Below, piece after piece: positions 1-8,333 of a stretch of 64,000 nucleotides of DNA. The notes beneath the pieces are model-generated. The model made no database searches. It worked only from the letters and a program-made list of their open reading frames with translations, and was not told the origin of the DNA. The stretch's first letter is position 1. Each line of letters opens with the position of its first letter. The position numbers and the translations under genes were made by a program. Source of the DNA: CADDYT01 sp035294125 (GTDB taxonomy: Bacteria > Chloroflexota > Ktedonobacteria > Ktedonobacterales > Ktedonobacteraceae); assembly GCA_035294125.1 (NCBI GenBank), contig DATGLM010000006.1, positions 1-64,000 on the forward strand, given 5' to 3'.

Positions 1-267
1 GGAGAGATCTGGATCAACGGCACCTCGATTGGTTCCTTCGATGGCAATCTGGTGGAGGCGCAGAGCTACAGCAAGTTCATTGTGGACAACGAAGTCAGCG
101 GCACCCTCTACTTCGATGATGTCGCCGTCGCTAATACCTACAATGGCCCGATAAGCCTGAATTCAAGCGCGCCGAGTCTTGCCAGCCATGTGGTCAACCC
201 GGGCGGCGAACCGGTAGCGATGATCGAGAGGAAACGCTTTTTTAGTAGCTTGCTTATGGAGGAATAG
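1..267 (+). CDS. C-terminal end of a secreted LamG-like protein (5' partial)
   Basis: The frame is open from the first base and stops at 265-267, so only the last 88 residues are in the window. The visible part has the beta-strand pattern of a concanavalin A-like (LamG or polysaccharide lyase-associated) domain, with short motifs such as EIWINGTSIG and LYFDDVAVA. In such proteins a calcium- or sugar-binding jelly-roll domain sits at the end of a secreted carbohydrate-active or adhesin protein. The function of the missing part cannot be told. The stop lies 5 bases before the start of the next gene and the last codons contain its ribosome site, so the two may be cotranscribed. Confidence 0.6.
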   Translation, partial: GEIWINGTSIGSFDGNLVEAQSYSKFIVDNEVSGTLYFDDVAVANTYNGPISLNSSAPSLASHVVNPGGEPVAMIERKRFFSSLLMEE

Positions 268-272
268 AAACA

Positions 273-1259
273 ATGGTACCCTCTTTCTCTTCGTTGAGGG
301 CAAAATCTCTCGCTCTCCTGGTAGTTGTTCTCTTGCTGGCGCTCTCAGCTTGTACAGGTATTGGCAACAACAGTAGCGGTAGTAACAGTAATGGCAGCAA
401 ATCCAATGTGTCGAGCACCTCGGGCAGCAATAGCCACGGCGCCAAACCGAATGCATCGATCAACATCACAGTTGGTGAGGGACAGAGTACTGAGGAACAG
501 TTGCTTGCCACAATGTATGCTCTTGTGCTGCACCATGCTAGTTTCAAAGTCGTTGCAGTGCCAGCTCTCAGCTCGGATACAGCTCTGTTCAATGCTATTA
601 CCAGCGGTCACATCGACCTCTATCCAGAGTACACGACTACAGGTCTGATAAAACTGGGCCTGTTCAGTACCGGCGTCGCACAGCAGGATTACCTGCAGGT
701 TAAACAAGGGTATGAAGCGAGGTACAAAATCACCTGGTTAGATATATCGCCCCTCAACGATACATATGGCATCTGTTCTACACAGACTACCGCCAGGAGC
801 CTGGGTGTGTCGAAGATTTCAGACCTATCGAAGAAAGCGACCAACCTGACCATTGCCGTAACACCAGATGGGCTTCAGCACGGTATCAATCTGGTCAAAT
901 CGGTTTATCACCTGACCTTCAAGAAAGTCGCCACTTATAGCAGTGAAGAACAAACTTTCTCCGCAGTGAACAGCGGGGCACAGGATCTGAATATCTGCAC
1001 TACAACCAGCGCGGATATTGCCAATGACAAACTGGTTTTGCTCCAGGACGATAAGAATGCATTTCCGGTGTATAACCCGGCTCCTATTGTGCGCAATAGC
1101 CTCTTGAAACAGGTCCCTCAGGTAGCTATTATCCTGAACAGGCTGGCTCCTTACCTGACGACCCAGGTCAGTCAGCAATTACAGTCAGAGGTCCTCAACG
1201 ATGGAAAGAGCGTGACCGAGGTCGCAACTCAGTTCTTACAAAGCAAGGGACTGCTGTAA
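273..1259 (+). CDS. Osmoprotectant (glycine betaine/choline-type) ABC transporter substrate-binding lipoprotein
   Basis: The 328-residue protein starts with a lipoprotein signal: a hydrophobic segment, then lipobox LSAC with the lipidated Cys near residue 27, then a Ser/Asn/Gly-rich linker. The mature part has the OpuAC-type fold. It opens with a strand before TEEQLLATMYALVL, and the stretch around DLYPEYTTTG is typical of OpuCC/ProX/OsmF proteins. It should capture betaine-like compatible solutes outside the membrane and pass them to a permease. No permease or ATPase gene is seen nearby, so the partners must lie elsewhere. GGAGGA ends about ten bases before the ATG and overlaps the stop region of the upstream gene. 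The exact ligand cannot be read from the sequence. Confidence 0.85.
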   Translation: MVPSFSSLRAKSLALLVVVLLLALSACTGIGNNSSGSNSNGSKSNVSSTSGSNSHGAKPNASINITVGEGQSTEEQLLATMYALVLHHASFKVVAVPALSSDTALFNAITSGHIDLYPEYTTTGLIKLGLFSTGVAQQDYLQVKQGYEARYKITWLDISPLNDTYGICSTQTTARSLGVSKISDLSKKATNLTIAVTPDGLQHGINLVKSVYHLTFKKVATYSSEEQTFSAVNSGAQDLNICTTTSADIANDKLVLLQDDKNAFPVYNPAPIVRNSLLKQVPQVAIILNRLAPYLTTQVSQQLQSEVLNDGKSVTEVATQFLQSKGLL

Positions 1260-1270
1260 CAAGAAGTACC

Positions 1271-1300
1271 AGTAGCCTGACATCTCGATGTCAGGCTACT
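1271..1300. terminator. Terminator-like perfect inverted repeat
   Basis: Two 12-base arms (1271-1282 and 1289-1300) pair perfectly around a six-base loop just after the lipoprotein gene. No T-run follows, so it is either a weak terminator or an mRNA 3'-end stabiliser. Confidence 0.6.
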
Positions 1301-1497
1301 GTGTGGCAATGCTGATGACAGGTCGGGCAAGTTCCTTTCGAGCATAAAAACGTACACCTTAATTCCCTCTTCAGAACGCGACTTTTACATTTTCCGTGAC
1401 CTGATCTGTATTTCAGGCAGGTATCATTAAGGTCGAAGGAGAAGATTTTCTTTGACTGTTATGATTGTTTTGTCAGACTCTCTCAAGGTATGCGGCC

Positions 1498-2832
1498 ATG
1501 AATCTTATATCATTTTCGATCAGAACCAAGGGCGTGCATAATTTCGCCCGGCGACTCTGGACTGTTTTCGCCAGATTCGGTGTCACTGAAAGACAGACTC
1601 AGCGAGCATTACATACCATCATCGATACGCTGCGTGCTTACAATTCGGCGCCTACCTTTTTCATTCCTGCTGTCGTGCTGAATCGGCATCCTGCATTGAT
1701 TGCGGCGATAAACAGCGGGGGCGCGGAGGTGGGCGTACATGGATATGTTCACAATGACTATCGCACACTGAGCGCCGAGGAACAGTATAGGCAAACTGAG
1801 CGAGCCGTCTCAGTGTTCCAGCAGACGCATATCCCTCACCTGGGATTTCGCAATCCCTATCTTGGCTGGACAGAAGAGTCGCTGCAAGTGTTTGAGACGC
1901 TCGGCTTTCTCTATGAAAGTAACGAGGCTGTCATCCACGATGTAATTGATCTCGATAAGCTCTCGCCTCTAATAAGAAGCGGATATGAGAAATCGCTGGC
2001 ACTTTTTCAGGCTATTCCTTGCAGTATCTACTCGCTGCGTCCACACTTCGAGGGGAAGTTGCTGCGCATCCCCACCTGTATCCCGGATGATGAGATGCTT
2101 TTTGACCGTTTGCGTATGGAGGCTGGCGAAGTGGGGCGTACCTGGAGCAAGATTATGCAGCGAGTGTATGATCTGGAGGGACTTTATACCCTCAATTTGC
2201 ATCCAGAACGCGGTCTCCTCTGCAAGCAGGCGCTTGATGTATTACTCTCTCACGCGAGCACTCGACCACTGCCGGTCTGGAAGGCGCGCTTGCAGGATAT
2301 AGCGCAGTGGTGGGAAGAACGCAACCAGTTCAGTATGGATATTACTCCGGTTGCATCTGAGCGCTGGCGTGTTGAGGTTACCTGCACCCATCGCGCCACA
2401 CTGCTTGCGCGGCATCTTACTGTTGAGGATCAACCCGTAAGCCCCTGGTTCGGCGCTGATGATCGTATCTCTCTCCAGAGGCATTCCTTCTTCATCCACG
2501 CGGAACGATGCCCCTGCATCGGCCTTTCACCTGATACAGCCCCGCAGATGGCACAATTCCTGCATGAGCAGGGGTATCCAACCAGATATTGTGCGCCGGA
2601 AGAAGCCTCCCTCTATGCGCTTTACCTGGATATACCGGGTGGAGCAGGGACATCTCGTGAGGAACAGCGAGAGCAGCGAAGCAAAATCGTGGCGCGGATT
2701 GAGCAACTGGATGAACCGCTTCTCCATTTCGGCTGCTGGCCGGAAGGGAACCGTGCGGCGCTGACGATCAGCGGAGATATCGACTCGGTAACGGTGCAAG
2801 ATTTCTTCCTGCGCATCCTCGAAGTCCATTGA
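1498..2832 (+). CDS. NodB-type polysaccharide deacetylase with rearranged first motif
   Basis: The protein has 444 residues from the ATG at 1498; a TTG 33 bases upstream is less likely. Carbohydrate esterase family 4 motifs are visible: the metal-binding HGYVHND (motif 2), FRNPY (motif 3) and LNLHP (motif 5). The usual N-terminal TFDDG motif with the catalytic Asp and metal-binding Asp is absent; the protein begins ISFSIRTKG at that point. Its last 25 residues contain SGDIDS followed by VQDF, which resembles a displaced motif 1. The likely role is N-deacetylation of an exported glycan. It has no clear signal peptide. It converges with the glycosyltransferase block across a strong terminator, so its link to the exopolysaccharide locus is by position only. 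Confidence 0.75.
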   Translation: MNLISFSIRTKGVHNFARRLWTVFARFGVTERQTQRALHTIIDTLRAYNSAPTFFIPAVVLNRHPALIAAINSGGAEVGVHGYVHNDYRTLSAEEQYRQTERAVSVFQQTHIPHLGFRNPYLGWTEESLQVFETLGFLYESNEAVIHDVIDLDKLSPLIRSGYEKSLALFQAIPCSIYSLRPHFEGKLLRIPTCIPDDEMLFDRLRMEAGEVGRTWSKIMQRVYDLEGLYTLNLHPERGLLCKQALDVLLSHASTRPLPVWKARLQDIAQWWEERNQFSMDITPVASERWRVEVTCTHRATLLARHLTVEDQPVSPWFGADDRISLQRHSFFIHAERCPCIGLSPDTAPQMAQFLHEQGYPTRYCAPEEASLYALYLDIPGGAGTSREEQREQRSKIVARIEQLDEPLLHFGCWPEGNRAALTISGDIDSVTVQDFFLRILEVH

Positions 2833-2859
2833 TACGACCGGTCGCTTTGCCGGGCACAT

Positions 2860-2899
2860 AAAAAGCCTCTTCTGAAAGATGCCACAGAAGAGGCTTTTT
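2860..2899. terminator. Bidirectional intrinsic terminator
   Basis: Perfect 14-base arms (2860-2873 and 2886-2899) with an A-run on one side and a T-run on the other lie between two convergent genes, so the hairpin can stop transcription from both directions. Confidence 0.9.
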
Positions 2900-2943
2900 C
2901 GCATGCTTTCAGCCGCCAGAGCGTACCGGAAACTGCACTTCAA

Positions 2944-4188
2944 TCAAATGGAGGTGATATTGCTGGCGACAGGAACGCTTTCTTCGGGTCCTGTTTTCTG
3001 GCTGAGTGCAGTGAGCAACTGGCAATAGCGCCGGGCCATGACCTCCCACTGGTAGGCCTGATAATCCTCGGCGGCAGCGGCGACCATGTCCGCCCGCTTT
3101 TCCGGGTGCTGGTAGAGATCAATGATTGCCTCAGCGAAGCTCTCAGGAAGCGAGCAATCACAACGGTAGATGGATTCGGGTTGGAACATCGAGCGCAGCG
3201 CCCGGTTGTCTGAGGCAATCATCGGGCGGTGCATCCACGCATATTCATAAGCCTTCGTTGGCAGCACCAGTTCCATGAAGCCGTCACTGCGGTATGGAAT
3301 AATGCCGACATGACCGTGCGCGACAAAATCTACTATTTTCTCGGAAGGGCACGGCTCGGTAAAGGTCACCCGGTCGCTTACTCCTAAGCGGGCCGCCAGC
3401 TCTTTTAACGCAGGCAATTGCTCACCTCGGCCCATGATATCCAGGCGCAGGTGTGGCGCAACCGGCAATGCCTGCGCCAGCGCCTGAACAGCGATATCCA
3501 GCCCATTCCGGTAGGCGAGCGTGCCATGATACATGAGAATGAGGGGATGCTCCGCGTCAGGGACAGACGGGGAGGTAGAAAAATCGCGGTAAGAGACAGG
3601 AAAGAGTTTAGGGTCGGTGCTATTGAGCACGATAGTCAATTTTTCCGGCGATACTCCCCGTTTGAGCAGAAGTTCCTCAAAAGGCCAGCCGACGGTCACG
3701 ACGTGATGCGCAAACGCGGTGGAGATACGCTCTTGCCAGGTTGCGAGAGGCACTACGATGTCTCGCGAGCGACCTTTTGCCTTCGCCACCATCAATTCCG
3801 GGCTGACGTCCTGCACATCCAGGATGACCTTGGCCCCCAGCAATTTGGGCACGAACGCGGCAAAGACGAGAAAGTCTGGCATGTTATGGACGTGAATTAC
3901 ATCATAGGGGTGCTTCAAATGCAGCCGGGTAATTACGACGGCTGACATGATGAGAAACCAGCACCAGCTAAGAATTGTCTCGGGCAGAGAGCGGCCAAAC
4001 CCTCGTTTCATCGGCATGCGATAGATGTGTGCCTGGTTATACACTTCATACCGCTCTTCGTCTTCCTGTTGTATGCAGATGATGTCGACCTCACAACCAC
4101 CATCAATCGCTGCCTCCGCGAGGCGACGCACTCGTGGATCGAAGGGATACCAATCAAAGGTGATCATACCAACACGTATGGACGTCAT
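2944..4188 (-). CDS. Glycosyltransferase family 4 (GT-B fold)
   Basis: This 414-residue cytoplasmic or membrane-associated enzyme has the N-terminal acceptor-binding Rossmann half (start MTSIRVGMITFDWYP, then DVIHVHNMPD) and a C-terminal nucleotide-sugar half (LMYHGTLAYRNGLD, GIIPYRSDGFMELVLPTK). The final Glu of the family E-x7-E signature lies in that last stretch. It should transfer a sugar from a nucleotide donor to the growing exopolysaccharide repeat unit on undecaprenyl diphosphate. GGAAGG precedes the ATG by seven bases. It is the last gene of a minus-strand block that also holds a GT2, another GT4, the polymerase and the chain-length proteins. Donor and acceptor sugars cannot be predicted. 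Confidence 0.85.
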   Translation of the reverse strand: MTSIRVGMITFDWYPFDPRVRRLAEAAIDGGCEVDIICIQQEDEERYEVYNQAHIYRMPMKRGFGRSLPETILSWCWFLIMSAVVITRLHLKHPYDVIHVHNMPDFLVFAAFVPKLLGAKVILDVQDVSPELMVAKAKGRSRDIVVPLATWQERISTAFAHHVVTVGWPFEELLLKRGVSPEKLTIVLNSTDPKLFPVSYRDFSTSPSVPDAEHPLILMYHGTLAYRNGLDIAVQALAQALPVAPHLRLDIMGRGEQLPALKELAARLGVSDRVTFTEPCPSEKIVDFVAHGHVGIIPYRSDGFMELVLPTKAYEYAWMHRPMIASDNRALRSMFQPESIYRCDCSLPESFAEAIIDLYQHPEKRADMVAAAAEDYQAYQWEVMARRYCQLLTALSQKTGPEESVPVASNITSI

Positions 4189-4218
4189 AATACTACCTTC
4201 CTTTCCAGCCGAGCTACT

Positions 4219-5442
4219 TTACGAGGTACTACGGCTTGTACGAATCCATTTACCTCTGTTCTTTTTGCTTCTTCTGAGCACCAGGTACACCCAGAGCTTC
4301 CAGGCCACAAAGCGAGGGGCCTGCAACAGTGCCCGGTACACCGTCCGGGGTGGACGTAACAGGTAGAACGCGGTAGCAACATAGGCCATTAACCCGGCAG
4401 TAAGTACGATGGCAATGACCAGAGCAGGCGGCGACCATAAAAGCACCGAGAGAGTCAGTATGAGCACACACCAGCCCAGCATAAATGAGAGAGGAGGCGT
4501 GAGTAATTCTATGACAGCTTCAATGCGAGCGATATCACGATGGCGGAGGCCAGCCCCCAACAGGCGAAGCGCAATGCGCCATCCCTGCTGGTCTCCCTGG
4601 TCTAGAGAGGATTCCCAGCGCATATCCTGCGTGCGCATCTGCGCGAAAGTCACTGGCATGTGAGAGAGTACTACGGCATCAGGAACATAGCGAACTCGTT
4701 CACCCTGTTCTACCAGCGTCAGGTAGTACTGGTAGTCCTCTCCCGCTGAAAAGGCTTGCCAGGGGTAGCGTGTTAAGATGTCACGACTCAGACACATCCC
4801 GTTGCCGGTGAGTGTAGAAGATACACCTAAGCCATTTCTTCCCAGTGGGCGCACATGATTCATCAAGGTTAACGCAAGCCAGCGGAGGGCTGTACTGGGT
4901 GAAGCGATGACATTCAACACGTTGTTGTGTGCCTGTAAAGCCCGTGCGCCCCGCGCCAGCTCCCGCTCCATCGCCTGTAGAAACGCCGGCTCCACTTGAG
5001 AATCGGCGTCCAGCACAACATAGGCATCGTAAATATGCTGATCCTCTTCGAGCTTTTGCAACAGCCAGTTCAGCGCATAACCTTTGCCACGCCTGGTTGT
5101 GTCGAAACGTTCATAAACCTGTACCCGCTCAAATGTACGTGCCAGTTCAGCCGTTGTATCGGTACAGTTATCCGCCACGACATAGACGGTATAGCGCGAT
5201 TCAGGATATGCAAGCCCCGACAGACTTTTCAGCAAAGTACCCAGCATCGTCTCTTCATCGTGCGCGGGCACAAGAACGGCGAAGGCGGGCCGCGAAAACC
5301 CGGTTGTTGACTCTGGCTTTACCTTTCGCCTCCTCGTAACAAGTATCGCGGAAAGTGAGAGGAGACAGAGGTAAATAATTGGTCCTGCGATATATATCTC
5401 AGCTAGCAGGAGGAGCCATTGCAGCACCTGTAAAACTGGCAT
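4219..5442 (-). CDS. Membrane glycosyltransferase family 2
   Basis: The 407-residue protein has an N-terminal membrane segment (about residues 8-35), then a GT-A catalytic domain and two or three C-terminal membrane segments (about residues 305-370). Visible catalytic parts are VLVPAHDEE (nucleotide binding), the metal-binding DAD in VVLDADSQ, the base region GEDYQYY, and QDMRW, matching the QxxRW signature of processive-type or membrane GT2 enzymes. It probably adds a sugar to the lipid-linked repeat unit, although some relatives are processive synthases. AAAGGA precedes the ATG. The gene lies 30 bases upstream of the last gene of the block and 16 bases after the preceding one, consistent with a single operon. 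Confidence 0.87.
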   Translation of the reverse strand: MPVLQVLQWLLLLAEIYIAGPIIYLCLLSLSAILVTRRRKVKPESTTGFSRPAFAVLVPAHDEETMLGTLLKSLSGLAYPESRYTVYVVADNCTDTTAELARTFERVQVYERFDTTRRGKGYALNWLLQKLEEDQHIYDAYVVLDADSQVEPAFLQAMERELARGARALQAHNNVLNVIASPSTALRWLALTLMNHVRPLGRNGLGVSSTLTGNGMCLSRDILTRYPWQAFSAGEDYQYYLTLVEQGERVRYVPDAVVLSHMPVTFAQMRTQDMRWESSLDQGDQQGWRIALRLLGAGLRHRDIARIEAVIELLTPPLSFMLGWCVLILTLSVLLWSPPALVIAIVLTAGLMAYVATAFYLLRPPRTVYRALLQAPRFVAWKLWVYLVLRRSKKNRGKWIRTSRSTS

Positions 5443-5458
5443 AAACGTTCCTTTCTTG

Positions 5459-6646
5459 TTATCCTATCTGTTCCAGTGCATGCAATAACTGGCCGCCACA
5501 CCGTTCCCAACTGTACTCTGTCTCTACAAGCGCCCTCCCGGCAGCTCCCAGCGCGCGACGTCTCTCCGAGTCATTTAAGAGCGCTACGACTGCTTGCGCG
5601 AACTTTTCCGGCTGATCTTCTATCATCAGGTGCCTTCCCGGCACGACGGCCAGGCCCTCACATCCAATACTTGTGGAAACTACTGCCTTGTGCATGGCTA
5701 GCGCCTCAAGAATCTTCAGGCGCGTACCGCTGCCAATGAGAAGCGGTGCGAGGGCGAGCGATGAGGCAGCGAGATAAGGTCTCGTATCAGGCACCTCGCC
5801 CGTTACCGTTACCCCTGGTAGCTCAGCTAATCTTTGTACCTGTGGGGCAGGTTTTCTGCCGACAATAAGCCAGGTAGCATCTGGAATCTGTGCCCGGATA
5901 AGCGGCCAGCAATGTTGAGCAAAAAAGAGGACAGCATGAATATTTGGATAATAATTCATTGCGCCAGTAAAGATAATCTGATGGTTTACCTCTTGCTGCC
6001 GGAAATCGTCGGAGAAGGTTTCAATATCAACACCATTTGGAACGACATGGATGGATTTCTCCGCCAGCATGCTTTTCAGCAACTGGCTCTCTCGCTCGCT
6101 TGCCACGAGAACGAGATCGGCATTACGACAGCGCTCAAGCTCGCCTTGCTTGAGCAGGTGGTATTCACGCCGGGCATACCATTTACGCAGCCAGTGCTGC
6201 TCAACCAGGGACGTGCGTTTCACCAGCTCGTGTTCAATATTATGCTGATCAATGATGACTTTTACTTTGCTTCGTAAACGATAACCGGCGGTGAGAACGC
6301 TTTCATAGATCACAGCATCATAATGCTCACCTGTGAGCATGGCATTCAGAGTCTCCTCCACCTCTGACAGGATAAACAGGTTGAGAGAATACGACCGCCC
6401 TCTCGTCACGTTTATCAACTGCTCCCAGCGCTTTGCAGATGATATTGGGCGGGAAAATACGCGCAAGGTGGGTGCAAAGCTGCTTAATTGTGCCAGATCG
6501 CTCGCGGATGCCGGTTCGTCACTGTTGGCTAACGCTACTAGCGTTACCTGATGCCGACTTGCCAGCGCTTTGAGCAAGTGATAGTTACGGGTACTTGCTC
6601 CCCACGAGGGCTGGGGCAGGCAGGCTGACACCATGAGCAGTTTCAT
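5459..6646 (-). CDS. Glycosyltransferase family 4
   Basis: The 395-residue protein begins MKLLMVSACLP and has the GT4 two-domain layout. The acceptor half contains IIDQHNIEHEL, and the nucleotide-sugar half contains IFTGAMNYYPN, WLIVGRKPAP and the family signature region APLLIGSGTRLKILEALA with the conserved Glu. It should act at the inner membrane face on the exopolysaccharide repeat unit. The start is supported by AAAGGAGG nine bases upstream of the ATG. That start lies inside the end of the polymerase gene, giving a 62-base overlap, which points to translational coupling. Sugar specificity is not predictable. Confidence 0.87.
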   Translation of the reverse strand: MKLLMVSACLPQPSWGASTRNYHLLKALASRHQVTLVALANSDEPASASDLAQLSSFAPTLRVFSRPISSAKRWEQLINVTRGRSYSLNLFILSEVEETLNAMLTGEHYDAVIYESVLTAGYRLRSKVKVIIDQHNIEHELVKRTSLVEQHWLRKWYARREYHLLKQGELERCRNADLVLVASERESQLLKSMLAEKSIHVVPNGVDIETFSDDFRQQEVNHQIIFTGAMNYYPNIHAVLFFAQHCWPLIRAQIPDATWLIVGRKPAPQVQRLAELPGVTVTGEVPDTRPYLAASSLALAPLLIGSGTRLKILEALAMHKAVVSTSIGCEGLAVVPGRHLMIEDQPEKFAQAVVALLNDSERRRALGAAGRALVETEYSWERCGGQLLHALEQIG

Positions 6647-8168
6647 GCTCGACTTCCTCCTTTGCTTTTTCTTTATCCAGGGTGGGCAATTTCATCAAAA
6701 TACCGGCCAGGATCCCGAGGTAAATGACATTGCGGTAGAAGAACAACTGGTAATCACTATAAGCAGCTATTACCTCCATAAAGGTGATGGCTACGACAAA
6801 AATGGCTACCAGTTGCAGGTATCGATCTCGAAGCTGCTTCGCGATGAGACAGCCGTATACTACGATGGATCCAATGAGGTACCAGAGAGCTGAGTATCCC
6901 AGTGGCCCCAGACGCATCCAGACCCAGTAGATCGTATTGTGAGGGACGTAAAGGTAGTATGGATCCAGTGACAGAATATTTGGCAAAAGGATAGGCTGGA
7001 GAAATTCTTTACCAAAGCCCATGCCCAGGATCGGATTTTGCTTCACCGTAAATTTCAGGTCATAATCTTCAATACTTCTGTAGAGATTAGAGGCTGCATC
7101 CCTGGGATCAGGATGAAACATCGACATAATAGCGCGGGCTGGCTGTGCGTAACCCCCGTTAGAGTTTCCGAAGGCTAACACATAAGCAGCGCCTGCTACC
7201 AGAAAGATAATCATACCGATCAGTAATGGTTTGCGAGCGCCTGGTTTGATCATGAAAATAATAGCCCAGGAAACAACCGCACCTATCAGTAAAGCGATGT
7301 AATCAGTACGTCGCTGGTTAGCAACTAAGGCGATAAAAATGGTTGGCAACGTAAGTAAGGCCACGTACAGCTGCGGACGATAGCAGTAGTGGAGAAAAAA
7401 GAGGATGACCAGCAAGACCACTGCCACCCAGAAAAAGGATTCCTCATGCGCCATGATCTCATTGAGGTTTAGCAAGCTGCCATGATATGCCACAAGGTAA
7501 ATATACGTTCCCTGGATTGACTTTATGCCGGCACAGATAATGATAAACCAGAAAAAGAGGCGCACTTGCTTTTTGCTGGTGATGAGATTATAGGCGAGTA
7601 TGTAGGACATAAAGAGGTACCAGAATGGCCTTACCTCCAGTACAATAATCTTGAGGTCCCCGCCGGTGACCAGGCCATGCACCACGCCCATAGCCACGCA
7701 GAGAAGAAAGACCAGCAAGGCTCCGAAAAGTTTTCCTCCCTGCAGCAGTTTTTCACGTTTCGCGAAACGGTGGCAAATGACAACCAGGAGGATGTAGAGC
7801 ATGAGGAAGCCAATGGGACGTTCAATCAAGCCCGCTAGCTGTGGCGGCCAGTAGAAGATATACAGGTAATAGCTTACTTTCCCGTTGACCGTGAGTGGGT
7901 CCTGCTCAACCAGCAACGCACAGGCGGCTACCACATAAAAGCCGACTATCGGCCAGCGAGCAATCAGAATGAGCGCTACCAGGACTGCTGTGTAAGCCAG
8001 AAGCGAACTGAACCCTATCACCGATCCTGCCAGGACCATCAAGGGAGCAAGAGCGAGAGCAATAATGAAAATACTGCCGAACAGAAGCCGATCACTCCGT
8101 CTCCGCGCTCTCTGGGGAGCGGAGATGGAAGGCGGCACTGCCGCAGGAACCCATGATTGTGTAGACAT
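6585..8168 (-). CDS. O-antigen polymerase/ligase-type membrane protein (Wzy-like)
   Basis: The protein has 527 residues from the ATG at 8168, chosen because AGGA lies seven bases upstream; a start 48 bases further up lacks such a site. It has about twelve hydrophobic segments and one large extracytoplasmic loop (about residues 310-390, containing YDLKFTVKQNPILGMGFGKEF), the hallmark of Wzy/WaaL proteins. It should join lipid-linked repeat units into polymer on the outer face of the membrane. It lies between the small membrane protein and GT4 genes, downstream of the Wzz/CpsD-like pair, as expected for a Wzy-dependent capsule or exopolysaccharide operon. Confidence 0.82.
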   Translation of the reverse strand: MSTQSWVPAAVPPSISAPQRARRRSDRLLFGSIFIIALALAPLMVLAGSVIGFSSLLAYTAVLVALILIARWPIVGFYVVAACALLVEQDPLTVNGKVSYYLYIFYWPPQLAGLIERPIGFLMLYILLVVICHRFAKREKLLQGGKLFGALLVFLLCVAMGVVHGLVTGGDLKIIVLEVRPFWYLFMSYILAYNLITSKKQVRLFFWFIIICAGIKSIQGTYIYLVAYHGSLLNLNEIMAHEESFFWVAVVLLVILFFLHYCYRPQLYVALLTLPTIFIALVANQRRTDYIALLIGAVVSWAIIFMIKPGARKPLLIGMIIFLVAGAAYVLAFGNSNGGYAQPARAIMSMFHPDPRDAASNLYRSIEDYDLKFTVKQNPILGMGFGKEFLQPILLPNILSLDPYYLYVPHNTIYWVWMRLGPLGYSALWYLIGSIVVYGCLIAKQLRDRYLQLVAIFVVAITFMEVIAAYSDYQLFFYRNVIYLGILAGILMKLPTLDKEKAKEEVEHETAHGVSLPAPALVGSKYP

Positions 8169-8175
8169 AGCTTTC

Positions 8176-8316
8176 CTAGAAAAATGTGGAATATAACACC
8201 AGCGAGAGAATGCCAATAATCAAGAGCACACGTACCAGCGTGTTATACTTGCGGGCAAACAGGCCGACGACTAAAAAGAATACCATTAATAGGGCCAGTG
8301 TCTTCATCCTCGTCAT
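8176..8316 (-). CDS. 46-residue two-helix membrane protein of the exopolysaccharide operon
   Basis: A short frame runs from ATG at 8316 to TAG at 8176-8178 and encodes 46 residues, beginning MTRMKTLALLMVFFLVVG. It has two hydrophobic helices (about residues 6-20 and 27-44) separated by ARKYNT. AGGAGG lies just upstream; a second in-frame ATG at 8307 has the better spacing (11 bases) and may be the true start. The frame fills the gap between the CpsD-like gene (ends 8334) and the polymerase start (8168), all on one strand. Such position and size suggest an accessory subunit of the polymerase or chain-length complex, but this is inference; no family is recognised. Confidence 0.65.
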   Translation of the reverse strand: MTRMKTLALLMVFFLVVGLFARKYNTLVRVLLIIGILSLVLYSTFF

Positions 8317-8333
8317 TTCCTCCTGCCAACCAG

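Noticed and set aside
4025..4366. Two plus-strand frames of 110-113 residues across the gap of two glycosyltransferase genes
   Set aside because: They lie mostly antisense to the two real genes, have no ribosome site and no family pattern.
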